Of a DNA stretch of 64,000 nt, positions 35,101-42,285 are shown one piece after another. The stretch is from Eubacterium sp. (lineage in GTDB: Bacteria; Bacillota; Clostridia; Lachnospirales; Lachnospiraceae): contig JAGBBZ010000006.1 of NCBI GenBank assembly GCA_017938215.1, positions 20,362-84,361 of the forward strand, given 5' to 3'. The notes beneath the pieces were generated by a model. It was not told the DNA's origin. It made no database searches and saw only the letters and a program-made list of their open reading frames with translations. Position numbers and translations under genes: made by a program. The first letter of the stretch is position 1; every line of letters begins with the position of its first letter.

Positions 35101-35696
35101 TATTTGGAGAAAACAGACTGTCGGAATTGGTTGTTTTGGTGACAGGCGCAAAGCGAGAAATGGAGCTATATTATGGTGAACAGATCGCCAAGGTGGAGCA
35201 GCACGTGCGACAAATCATGGGACTAGCGGAAGGTTCCTTACACTCAGAATTAGTGAGTTGGCATCACCGTTACAAAGACAATGTTCGCAGTGTAATACTA
35301 TCCACAACCAGCGAGCGAATTCTGGGATTTACCGCTAATCCATCTTCGCGAAATGAGGAGCATATCATCAATGAATTAGCCAAAATTTTAACAGGTTTTT
35401 ATGTCAGTGATTGGCGGGATGAGTCCATTCAGTTGTTTGAAAAGCAATTGAAAGAAGTGGTGAAGGAAGTTGCCACGGAACGCAAGGAATCGGTGGAAGG
35501 GAAACGCCATCTTTCCTTTACCGGAAGCGATGGAACCAAGGTGGAAAAATACGTGGAACAGGCAGAAGAGGATGCGGTTTATCAATTTATGACGGCGGCT
35601 CTTCACGATGCCATCGATGAGTTTGGCGATAGCCTACAGAAGGAGCAGAAAATCGCAGCCTGTCTAGAAGTGTTAGAACAGTTGATTCAGAATTAG
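32154..35696 (+). CDS. Giant P-loop ATPase (BrxC/DUF6079-like)
   Basis: An 1180-residue soluble ATPase. Walker A is VGPYGKGKSH at 61-70 and Walker B is IVIVFDEFSKF near 245. The position of the P-loop, the size and the long helical remainder resemble the BrxC (BREX) and DUF6079/DUF499 ATPases of defence loci. I see no helicase or nuclease motif. It stands between DUF4007 and a cysteine desulfurase, separated from the latter by a double-hairpin repeat. It probably couples ATP hydrolysis to DNA recognition by the modification or restriction complex. That is an inference. Confidence 0.75.
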   Translation: MRLDEVINIDKRYQNSINLKLDAGKNEFIQQYIPTQASVRILSRYLQDIYEEGKEKSTLLVGPYGKGKSHLLLVLLRLLQDMDSAEATALIRKCANVDAEFGAKLKTHQKKPVKLMPVIVSFGRESLEASYRMAMIRSLTMFGLDELVPDSYYSVALGTIDKWKKEYPETYGTFVSMLGESKALELVNGLKKNRKESLEKFREIHPKLTSGSRFEPLIETDVPKMFQEVTLLLQRNYGYDGIVIVFDEFSKFMEGESKANVSKDMALVQEMCELAQNSKEYKIYHICVAHKSIKEYAGYLSREVINVFTGVDGRIQEVFFDTFEKNNYELIQNVIEKKGPFDKYYKELNTKILAKSFNLATFENDFESREEFQEIVLRGCHPMTPLTTYLLLKVSAQIGQNERSLITFLANKEEHTLASYIEEESLAGSFVYPDRIFDYFAPILKKDIQNQRNHNEWQKTVVALADAETPEEQQVLKTICMIRIAGVAERIEAKEETLGIALNRSREEMREILQRMLKKEMILYREKLSSYVIRQKIDVDIEERLSAVENTQLNRVSMGTELAKLDHRKYELPRRYNHTYEMTRYFTYCFVEVEDFLKDKRGTFLADVEGNRQPDGQILLLIDRQGNREELVQKKVAGLKNPRLVVLYPKKAFDVDEIVKRLLAIGIMTKDSESINADNVLLEELAILEEEYRYKLNTMLDDLYLPEKGVCQLFYCGTWNTENLNEGLSQICESYYGKTPRINHELVNRKQVTAQIRKARGNVMERILDGQSCEDWRQGTSAEATIYRATLLHTGVDKENTQKKSSKDVEQMRKIIRNFIAEADGNSVCFAELYEKLKGKKLGMREGIIPIFLAWELSLIEGLAVVYYTGGSDSMGQELVLSATVLDAVTESPKDYSLYLEKGTIEKETYLAQLEKLFDCDSKMRMSERLYTLVETMQRWFLELPLCTVNAFAKHKEYGGLCNALRERFLNPREFVFAKLGKIFGENRLSELVVLVTGAKREMELYYGEQIAKVEQHVRQIMGLAEGSLHSELVSWHHRYKDNVRSVILSTTSERILGFTANPSSRNEEHIINELAKILTGFYVSDWRDESIQLFEKQLKEVVKEVATERKESVEGKRHLSFTGSDGTKVEKYVEQAEEDAVYQFMTAALHDAIDEFGDSLQKEQKIAACLEVLEQLIQN

Positions 35697-35763
35697 GGAG
35701 GCAAGGCGAGTAAGCTCGCCTGAAAAGTTTGCTTCGCAAACTTTATGCGAAAAACAAGGAGGA
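35697..35763 (+). repeat. Double-hairpin intergenic repeat, copy 2
   Basis: GGAGGCAA is followed by GGCGAG/CTCGCC (35705-35720) and a 9-bp hairpin AAAGTTTGC/GCAAACTTT (35724-35744), then AAGGAGG of the next gene. Layout and parts of the sequence match 20051-20114. Confidence 0.75.
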
Positions 35764-35766
35764 TAA

Positions 35767-36918
35767 ATGATATATCTGGATAATGCGGCAACGACGTTTC
35801 CGAAGCCGGAAGCCGTGTGGGATACATATGAATATTGGCAGCGTAACGCTTGTGTCAATGCTGGACGAGGGGGCTATAAAAGCGCCCGTCAAGCCAGTGA
35901 GATGATCGCGGAAACCCGAGAAAAAATCGCTGGTTATGTCGGAGCTGCGCTGGCAGAGGATGTAGTATTTACCTCTTCGGCAACCATGGCAGCTAACGTG
36001 GTGTTACAGGGACTTTCGTTGTCATCGGGAGACATCGTATATGTGTCGCCTTACGAGCACAATGCCATCATGCGAACGCTCCATGCACTGGAGGAGCGCA
36101 AAGGAATCGTGGTGCGGGTGTTACCGGTAGATTCCCACGGCAGAATGGATATGGATGAGGCACGTACCTGTTTTGAAAAAGAAGTGCCACGTCTAATATG
36201 TGTGACTCAGGTAAGCAACGTAACGGGATACTGCCTGCCGTATTATGAACTTTTTACTTTGGCAAAAAAGTACGATGCTGTGACGGTGTTAGATAGTGCC
36301 CAGGGCTTGGGTGTACTGCCGGTTCATGTACTGGAAGAGAAGATTGATTTTCTTTTATTTGCCGGGCATAAGAATCTGTACGGACCTTTTGGTGTCGGTG
36401 GATTTGTCAATGGCTCAGGAATGGACTTGGAGCCTGTAATACTAGGTGGTAATGGAAGTGATTCGCTGAATCTGGATTTGCCGGAAAAGGGAATCGAACG
36501 CTATGAAATCGGAAGTCCAAATCTGCCAGCCATGGCAGCGTTGGGGAAAGCGGTGGAATTGGTGGTTTCTGAACACGAGAAACGCTTACAACATGAGCGA
36601 CGGTTGCTGAGTCTTTTACAGGAGAAGTTGGAAGTGATACCAGGGGTTGTGGTGTTTGGAACTGAATTATCGCTGGAAGAGCGAGTGGGGATTTTGTCCT
36701 TTGCTTGCGAACGATACACGTCCGAGGACTTAGGGATGATACTGGACGAGGATTTTGACATCGCAGTGAGAACCGGATATCATTGTGCGCCGCTGGTGCA
36801 TGATGTGATCGGAAGTAAAGCGTATGGGGGAACGGTACGCGTGGGAGTGTCGATGTTTACAGTGGAAAAGGAAGTGGACGCCTTGGTGGAGGCGGTGAAG
36901 GAACTGATGGAGGAATGA
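35767..36918 (+). CDS. Cysteine desulfurase (class V aminotransferase, DndA/SufS-like)
   Basis: A 383-residue PLP enzyme that would take sulfur from cysteine. It opens with MIYLDNAATTFPKP. The PLP lysine is in LFAGHKNLYGPFG (about residue 204), and the catalytic Cys appears in RTGYHCAPLVHD (about residue 341), as in SufS-type enzymes and the TIGR01977 subfamily. It lies in the operon between the giant ATPase and a DUF262 protein, 3 bp before the latter. The most economical role is to supply sulfur to the PAPS-reductase-like enzyme upstream, as DndA/SspA does for DndC/SspD. Confidence 0.88.
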   Translation: MIYLDNAATTFPKPEAVWDTYEYWQRNACVNAGRGGYKSARQASEMIAETREKIAGYVGAALAEDVVFTSSATMAANVVLQGLSLSSGDIVYVSPYEHNAIMRTLHALEERKGIVVRVLPVDSHGRMDMDEARTCFEKEVPRLICVTQVSNVTGYCLPYYELFTLAKKYDAVTVLDSAQGLGVLPVHVLEEKIDFLLFAGHKNLYGPFGVGGFVNGSGMDLEPVILGGNGSDSLNLDLPEKGIERYEIGSPNLPAMAALGKAVELVVSEHEKRLQHERRLLSLLQEKLEVIPGVVVFGTELSLEERVGILSFACERYTSEDLGMILDEDFDIAVRTGYHCAPLVHDVIGSKAYGGTVRVGVSMFTVEKEVDALVEAVKELMEE

Positions 36919-36921
36919 GAT

Positions 36922-39192
36922 ATGGATTTAAAAGGAGCAAAACTTCGTAATGTTAACAATTTGTGTGCAGATATTGAGTCGGATGGTTGCATGCCAATGA
37001 AAATTAACATTCCGTGTTATCAACGACCATATAGTTGGGAAACAAAGCATATTACAAATTTAATAATAGATTTTCAAAAAAATAAGAGCGAAAATCAGAA
37101 TGAGGAATATTTTATTGGTTCCGTTGTGTTGGTAAAGGGTGCGCAAGGGACAGAATGGCAGGACGTAATAGATGGTCAGCAAAGACTAACAACAATATTT
37201 TTGTTAAACTATTTAAAATTTATTACACTTAGAGCATATATTGAAGAATTAATAGGAATAAAGAAAATAAACTTGGCGGGACATTTAACAAATCTAGAAA
37301 AGTGTTACAAGTATTTGCTTGGAACGACAAAATGCGATAGCTTTCCAAAATTACGCGAAGATATTATGGAAAAATTAGATAAGTTAAATGAAGTTCAGGA
37401 AGAAGATAAGGATGAATTCTATTCAGATATACTAAAACAGTATCAGAGCGAAGTTGGTTTGCCGAAAAAGGATTTGACAGATATGGAGTGTTATAAAAGA
37501 AGTTATAGGACTAAGTTATATAACATGTTAGATTCCGATCAATTAGTATTGTCATATAATCGAAGCTCGTATAATAGCAGATTGAAAGAAGCATTGTCAA
37601 ATATTATGATTTTGGTTTCAAAAGATAGTGATCCGGAATTTGTAAATTCATATGAGGGTGAGGATGCGGTTGTTGTACAGTATATTAATGCGATGAAAAC
37701 AGAATTTGAAGTTCTTAAGGAAATGATTATATGTGAGGAGATTGAACCGTTAGAAAATGCAAAGAATATGATATTGGCCATTGATGAAATGCTTGTTAAT
37801 ATCAAATTTTGTGCAATTATAACAGGAAATGACAAAGATGCCTACACTTTGTTCGAAGTGTTAAATGACCGTGCCTTAAAAATTGTAGATTTGGATTTGA
37901 TTAAAAATCTATATTATAAGGAGTATTGTACAAAATCTGGAGATGATGATGATGTAATTGATAAGAATATTGAGATGCTGGATAAATTGTGGGGAGATAA
38001 GATTTTTGCACCTACATTAAAACAGGGACATGAAAAATTAATATCTTATCTTGGAACGGTTTATCTTACAGCAGATGAGGAATTACACATGAATAAGGTG
38101 GAGAAATATCGAGAAATTTTGGAAGATAAACACCTATGTACATTTGATAAGACAAGTAGAAAATATAAATATGATAATGTAAGAAACGATATAGAAGTTT
38201 ATCAGATGATAAAGCTAATTGTCGATGAGTATAAACTTGCAATTAATAGAAAGCCAAAGGCTGCAATAAAAGCAGAATGTGATATAAAAAAATCAATTAC
38301 ATACAAGACATTTCATTTACTTAATGCTCTTGATTTAGACGGAGTTATTCCTGCATTAAGTAATATTATTGTAAAAAAATTTAGAAATGACTATGTAAAT
38401 AATGGAAAGCAAGCGGGAATAAATGAGTTTAAAGATTATATAAACAGAATAGCAGATGATTGTGGACATAGTGTGGATGAGTTTATGGATATTCATGAGC
38501 TGGCATATGAATTATGGAAGTCAGCTTTATATGCAAAAGATCATAAACGACCAAGAGAATTGGCAAAAATAGTTATTAAAAATGTCAATGATTCTTCTTA
38601 TGCAATTGATAATGTAGTAATTAGTAATATGCTTTCAAATCAAATGTTGAAAGAGTTTGATAAGTGGACGGAGGATTGGCAATATTCTGGTGAAAAGGGT
38701 AATTTGAAGATTAAGATTTTGTTTATCCATTTATTCAAGATGAACAAAATTGGAGATGTGTTGAAATTACAACCAAGTATACATGCGTTTACAACGGATG
38801 AGATACAGTTAGATCATTTGGAAGCAGACAATCCGAGTGACATATGTTTGGAAAAATATTTTACACCAAAAGATCCTAATGAACGACGAGAAAAATATGT
38901 TAGTGGTCTTGGTAATTTTATGATTCTTGATGATAAGAATAATGTTTTTAAGAATAACAAACCATTATACGATGCGTTAGGAGATTACAATAATATGTGT
39001 ACTAAGCATTGGCTAATAGAAGAGGTAAAAGAACTTCTTGATAGCAATATGTATTCTCGAACAGTTAAAATAATTAATACAGATTTCCGTGTGCCTAATG
39101 AGGAGTTTTTTACTGAGCGAAGAACAAGGTTAAAGAAGTATTTCAAGGCAATGTTGAAAATGGAATTGAAAGATAGTGATGTGACATTATAA
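36922..39192 (+). CDS. DUF262/DUF1524 protein (GmrSD/SspE-like nuclease)
   Basis: A 756-residue protein. The N-terminal DUF262 domain has INIPCYQRPYSWE and the nucleotide-handling motif DVIDGQQRLTTI. The C-terminal DUF1524 domain has IQLDHLEADNP and GLGNFMILDDKNN, a His-Me-finger-like nuclease core. Proteins of this architecture (GmrSD, SspE, BrxU) cut modified DNA or sense phosphorothioate marks. The coding sequence is visibly more AT-rich than its operon partners, with many ATA, AAT and TTA codons, so it was probably recruited from another source. It starts 3 bp after the desulfurase stop. An effector role is inferred. Confidence 0.8.
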   Translation: MDLKGAKLRNVNNLCADIESDGCMPMKINIPCYQRPYSWETKHITNLIIDFQKNKSENQNEEYFIGSVVLVKGAQGTEWQDVIDGQQRLTTIFLLNYLKFITLRAYIEELIGIKKINLAGHLTNLEKCYKYLLGTTKCDSFPKLREDIMEKLDKLNEVQEEDKDEFYSDILKQYQSEVGLPKKDLTDMECYKRSYRTKLYNMLDSDQLVLSYNRSSYNSRLKEALSNIMILVSKDSDPEFVNSYEGEDAVVVQYINAMKTEFEVLKEMIICEEIEPLENAKNMILAIDEMLVNIKFCAIITGNDKDAYTLFEVLNDRALKIVDLDLIKNLYYKEYCTKSGDDDDVIDKNIEMLDKLWGDKIFAPTLKQGHEKLISYLGTVYLTADEELHMNKVEKYREILEDKHLCTFDKTSRKYKYDNVRNDIEVYQMIKLIVDEYKLAINRKPKAAIKAECDIKKSITYKTFHLLNALDLDGVIPALSNIIVKKFRNDYVNNGKQAGINEFKDYINRIADDCGHSVDEFMDIHELAYELWKSALYAKDHKRPRELAKIVIKNVNDSSYAIDNVVISNMLSNQMLKEFDKWTEDWQYSGEKGNLKIKILFIHLFKMNKIGDVLKLQPSIHAFTTDEIQLDHLEADNPSDICLEKYFTPKDPNERREKYVSGLGNFMILDDKNNVFKNNKPLYDALGDYNNMCTKHWLIEEVKELLDSNMYSRTVKIINTDFRVPNEEFFTERRTRLKKYFKAMLKMELKDSDVTL

Positions 39193-39242
39193 TAGTCATG
39201 TTTTTTCGGAAGAGATCCTGTATATAAAGTATAATCTAAAAT

Positions 39243-39286
39243 GTGTTACCTGCATAGTGAAAATAATCGCAGGTGACACTTTTTTT
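39243..39286 (+). terminator. Intrinsic terminator of the sulfur-enzyme operon
   Basis: GTGTTACCTGC (39243-39253) pairs imperfectly with GCAGGTGACAC (39269-39279), followed by seven T. A related hairpin with the same flanking text recurs at 39627-39672. Confidence 0.85.
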
Positions 39287-39358
39287 CAGTATGAAATTAT
39301 TTGACCTGTAACTTAAAAAGAGTTACCAGTATAAAAACTTGATATAGAGGTGATTGTG

Positions 39359-39644
39359 ATGAACAAATATCTGGAACAGACATTTCAGCAAAAGATAACG
39401 GTTCAAAAGTATGATATGCGGATGAAGTTACCATTGATGTATAAAAAATTGTAATATCTACTTGGCATAAATTGGCAATTTGGAGTTCTTAGTGGCAAAG
39501 CTATTGCACGCTATTAATCTATTTGCAATCAGGAAACAACAACGTCAGATGGAGCTGGGGATAGGTTTGCGTTGCGTATTATATATTATATCTCAAGTAG
39601 ATGAATTATTATGCAAAGGGAAAAATGTGTTACCAGCGGAGTGA
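39359..39644 (+). pseudogene. Decayed, frameshifted gene
   Basis: ATG 39359 behind AGAGGTG opens a 31-codon frame (MNKYLEQTFQQKITVQKYD.. ending at 39454). A second frame, open from 39471 to TGA 39642, reads LEFLVAKLLHAINLFAIRKQ and RQMELGIGLRCVLYI, like the continuation of the same kind of protein. The middle has been lost or frameshifted. I recall similar winged-helix-like proteins from Clostridia, but the family cannot be fixed from these fragments. Confidence 0.55.
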
Positions 39645-39672
39645 AAAATGTTCGCTAGGTAGCACTTTTTTT
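39627..39672 (+). terminator. Intrinsic terminator, second copy
   Basis: GTGTTACCAGCG (39627-39638) pairs with CGCTAGGTAGCAC (39653-39665), followed by seven T. The surrounding AAAATGTGTTACC and CACTTTTTTTCA are shared with the terminator at 39243, so one looks like a duplicate of the other. Confidence 0.75.
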
Positions 39673-39772
39673 CACAACAGAGGAAAGTGTTATATACTAA
39701 TAAATAATACCGAGCATACGCTTGAGATAACAAGAAAAGCATCATAAGAGTATTTAAGGAGATATAGCTAGT

Positions 39773-39919
39773 ATGAAACGATTTAATGACTTTGTTGAAG
39801 AACAGCTGCAAGATGAAGAGTTCAAAAATGAATATGAAAATATTCAACCAGAGTTAGATGTTATCGGAACGATGATTGAAAAAACGATTCAAAGGCAAGA
39901 TACTTCAATATGTGATTAA
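39773..39919 (+). CDS. Short ORF resembling a truncated HigA-type antitoxin
   Basis: A 48-codon frame behind AAGGAG. The sequence FNDFVEEQLQDEEFKNEYENI is the conserved N-terminal dimer helix of many HTH antitoxins (HigA/XRE), which normally continue into a DNA-binding domain. Here the frame ends after 48 residues with no HTH, so it is probably a remnant or a partial antitoxin. No toxin gene is adjacent. Confidence 0.5.
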   Translation: MKRFNDFVEEQLQDEEFKNEYENIQPELDVIGTMIEKTIQRQDTSICD

Positions 39920-39952
39920 GAGTACTATCGAACGACAGAGGAGGGGTACGAT

Positions 39953-40126
39953 ATGTGTAAAGCAGTTGAAGATATGAGGAAAGAGTGTGAGCGAAATGGT
40001 TCAGACCAAATCAATCTTCTCAATGAAAAGCTCATGACAGACAATCGATTTGAGAATCTGAAACGCTCGATTACCGATCGACTGTTCCAGCAACAATTGA
40101 TGGCGGAGTATCGAATCGGTCAGTAG
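39953..40126 (+). CDS. Short hypothetical protein
   Basis: A 57-codon frame behind GAGGGG. It starts MCKAVEDMRKECERNG, a form of opening common in small Lachnospiraceae proteins, and continues as a charged helix. No function can be assigned. It follows the antitoxin remnant by 33 bp and is closed by the strong terminator at 40158. Confidence 0.5.
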   Translation: MCKAVEDMRKECERNGSDQINLLNEKLMTDNRFENLKRSITDRLFQQQLMAEYRIGQ

Positions 40127-40157
40127 AAGTATACGTAAGTTATCTTTCTTTTTTAAA

Positions 40158-40232
40158 AAAAATCCCCCTCAGATGTCTTAACTCGCTACCTTTCGGCAGC
40201 TCAGATATAAGACAATTCCGAGGGGGATTTTT
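40158..40232. terminator. Bidirectional terminator at the right edge of the accessory island
   Basis: AAAAATCCCCCTC (40158-40170) and GAGGGGGATTTTT (40220-40232) pair perfectly, and inner GTCTTA/TAAGAC extends the structure. A-runs and T-runs on both sides allow termination from both the small genes and the xanthine permease gene. Confidence 0.88.
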
Positions 40233-40246
40233 ATCTTCAAAAGATC

Positions 40247-41563
40247 TTATTCCAATGTTTCCTTTGGCAATACCAGATTCAAAATAATTGCCACAAGAAA
40301 TACTGTTGCCACACAGTTATCCGCGAACACATTTTGTACCACTTGCGGGAAAATGTGGAAGATTTCTGGTACCTGTGTGAAGCCGATTCCCACACTGAGG
40401 GAAAGAGCGGCGATGGTGATGTTGCGCTGGCTAAAGCCGCAGTTGCTGATCATCTGCAAGCCGCTGATGACGATATTACCAAACATCATGATGGTACAAC
40501 CACCCAGTACAGCATCCGGCAATGTATTTAGGATTGCTCCGAAAAATGGGAAGAATCCTGCTAAAATCATAATGACAGCTCCCGTCCCGATGGTAAAACG
40601 ATTGATTACTTTCGTCATGGCGATGAGTCCTACGTTCTGACTAAAAGAAGTGATCGGCAGACATCCGAAGAGGGACGAAAGGGAACTGATAAATCCGTCA
40701 CAGGCAAGAGAACCTGTGATTTCTTTATCGGTTACGTCACGTTTCAACGCGGAAGCGGCGAGAGCCGATGTATCTCCGATGGTTTCTGTAGCAGATACAA
40801 GGAAAATCAATAAAACCGTTACGATTGGTCCTACGTGAAATTCCGGTCGGAATGGAAGAAAATGTGGGAAGGAGATGATTCCGCAGTTCATAAGAGCGGA
40901 AAAATCCACGACACCCATGCAGGCGGCTACGATATATCCCACCACCAGTCCGAAAAGGACGGAAAGTTGTTTCCAATAGGATTTTGCTACAATCTGGAAT
41001 ACCAGACAACACATCAATGTGATAAAGCCAAGTAAGAGATTCTGCCAGGAACCAAAATCCTCTGCTCCGGAACCACCACCAAAGGAAGTGGCACCCACGG
41101 ATAGCAAGGAAAAGCCGATGGCGGTCACCACGCTGGCTGCTACAATTGGCGCTACAATTTTTCTCCAGTACTTGGCGAAGAGACCAAGAAGTCCCTCGAC
41201 GATACCGCCCACCAGAACGGCACCGACGATGCTACCGTATCCATATGTAGGTCCGATGGCGCAAAATACGCCCACAAAGGTAAAACTAATTCCCATAACC
41301 ACAGGAAGTCCGGAACCAACTTTCCATAGAGGAAAGAGCTGGATTAAGGTACCGATACCGGCCATGATCATGGCACATTGCACCAAATTGGTTGTTTGTT
41401 CGGTGGATAATCCACAAGTCCCAGCCACAATTAGAATCGGTGCGATATTTGCCACAAACATGGCGAGGATGTGCTGAAGCCCGAAAGGAATCGCCTTCCC
41501 CACAGGAACATGCCCATCCAAAGAGTAAATGTTCTGAATCGAACTTATTGCTTTCTTATTCAT
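40247..41563 (-). CDS. pbuX: Xanthine/uracil permease (NCS2 family)
   Basis: A 438-residue membrane protein with about 14 hydrophobic segments. The NCS2 signature SATETIGDTSALAASAL lies near residue 262, with the N-terminal PFGLQHILAMFVANIAP typical of xanthine permeases. It imports xanthine (or another purine) by proton symport. It follows xpt in the same direction with a gap of 31 bp, so the pair forms a xanthine salvage operon. Substrate is inferred from the xpt partner. Confidence 0.9.
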   Translation of the reverse strand: MNKKAISSIQNIYSLDGHVPVGKAIPFGLQHILAMFVANIAPILIVAGTCGLSTEQTTNLVQCAMIMAGIGTLIQLFPLWKVGSGLPVVMGISFTFVGVFCAIGPTYGYGSIVGAVLVGGIVEGLLGLFAKYWRKIVAPIVAASVVTAIGFSLLSVGATSFGGGSGAEDFGSWQNLLLGFITLMCCLVFQIVAKSYWKQLSVLFGLVVGYIVAACMGVVDFSALMNCGIISFPHFLPFRPEFHVGPIVTVLLIFLVSATETIGDTSALAASALKRDVTDKEITGSLACDGFISSLSSLFGCLPITSFSQNVGLIAMTKVINRFTIGTGAVIMILAGFFPFFGAILNTLPDAVLGGCTIMMFGNIVISGLQMISNCGFSQRNITIAALSLSVGIGFTQVPEIFHIFPQVVQNVFADNCVATVFLVAIILNLVLPKETLE

Positions 41564-41594
41564 AAATGAAATCCTCTCATTTGCATATATTTAA

Positions 41595-42170
41595 TTAACG
41601 AAATGTAATGGTGCCTGTTTCATGATCCATCCCATCCACGATGGCGAGAGATTCCAAGCGAATTCCCGTATCACGGATGATTTTACCACCATTTTGAAAG
41701 CCTTTTTCGATGGCGATACCGATACCTTCCACGGTAGCTCCGGCACTCTGCACGAGATCGATCAAACCCGCCAACGCACAACCATTGGCGAGGAAGTCAT
41801 CGATAATCAATACGTGGTCGTCTGCCGATATGTATTTCTTTGAAACAATAACATCATACGTTTTTTTATGTGTAAAAGACTCAATCTTTGTGGAGTATAC
41901 TTCTCCTTCCAAATTAATACTTTTTGATTTTTTTGCAAACACAACAGGCACATCGAAGTGTTGAGCCACGATACAGGCGATGCCGATGCCGGAAGCCTCA
42001 ATGGTGAGAATTTTATTGATTGGTTTGTCAGCAAACAATCGTTTCCATTCTTTTCCCATTTCATTGAACAGATCAATGTCCATCTGGTGATTTAGGAAAC
42101 TGTCTACTTTTAAGACGTTTCCCTCTTTTACGATACCGTCCTTTTGAATACGTTCTTTCAATAATTTCAT
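41595..42170 (-). CDS. xpt: Xanthine phosphoribosyltransferase
   Basis: A 191-residue cytosolic enzyme converting xanthine and PRPP to XMP. It opens [25 protein letters not shown]-like and has [13 protein letters not shown] and the PRPP loop [14 protein letters not shown]. It is first in an operon with the permease gene. The promoter and RBS are embedded in the hairpin at 42181-42215. No purine riboswitch of the usual kind is visible upstream, unlike many Firmicute xpt genes. Confidence 0.95.
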   Translation of the reverse strand: MKLLKERIQKDGIVKEGNVLKVDSFLNHQMDIDLFNEMGKEWKRLFADKPINKILTIEASGIGIACIVAQHFDVPVVFAKKSKSINLEGEVYSTKIESFTHKKTYDVIVSKKYISADDHVLIIDDFLANGCALAGLIDLVQSAGATVEGIGIAIEKGFQNGGKIIRDTGIRLESLAIVDGMDHETGTITFR

Positions 42171-42174
42171 TCGT

Positions 42175-42225
42175 AAAAAACCTCCTTTTATGGACTATTC
42201 TACCACAAAAGGAGGCCTTTTCCAA
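42175..42225 (-). promoter_or_regulatory. xpt promoter nested in a terminator hairpin
   Basis: On the minus strand TTGGAA (42225-42220) and TAGAAT (42202-42197) are 17 bp apart. The stem CCTCCTTTTGTGG/CCATAAAAGGAGG (42215-42181), followed by six T, is a terminator for the upstream carboxyltransferase gene. The -10 lies in its loop, and the right arm supplies the xpt RBS (AAAGGAGG). Confidence 0.75.
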
Positions 42226-42240
42226 TCTCTATTTTATTAA

Positions 42241-42282
42241 GTATGTAACGATTCATACATTAAGTCCTGAATTGTTACGTAC
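42241..42282. repeat. Solo palindromic remnant of the 60469 element
   Basis: GTATGTAACGATTCA (42241-42255) and TGAATTGTTACGTAC (42268-42282) form a palindrome. The segment GTCCTGAATTGTTAC (42264-42278) is 14/15 identical to the right end of the element at 60469-60662. The internal part is missing. Confidence 0.6.
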
Positions 42283-42285
42283 TGC

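Noticed and set aside
29404-39192. Complete BREX type 4 system
   Set aside because: A PAPS-reductase-like gene and a BrxC-like ATPase are present, but no PglZ or BrxL gene is visible, so the locus is at most related.
42171-42285. Purine riboswitch upstream of xpt
   Set aside because: I looked for the conserved purine aptamer core and did not find it; the interval is explained by a nested promoter-terminator and a palindromic remnant.
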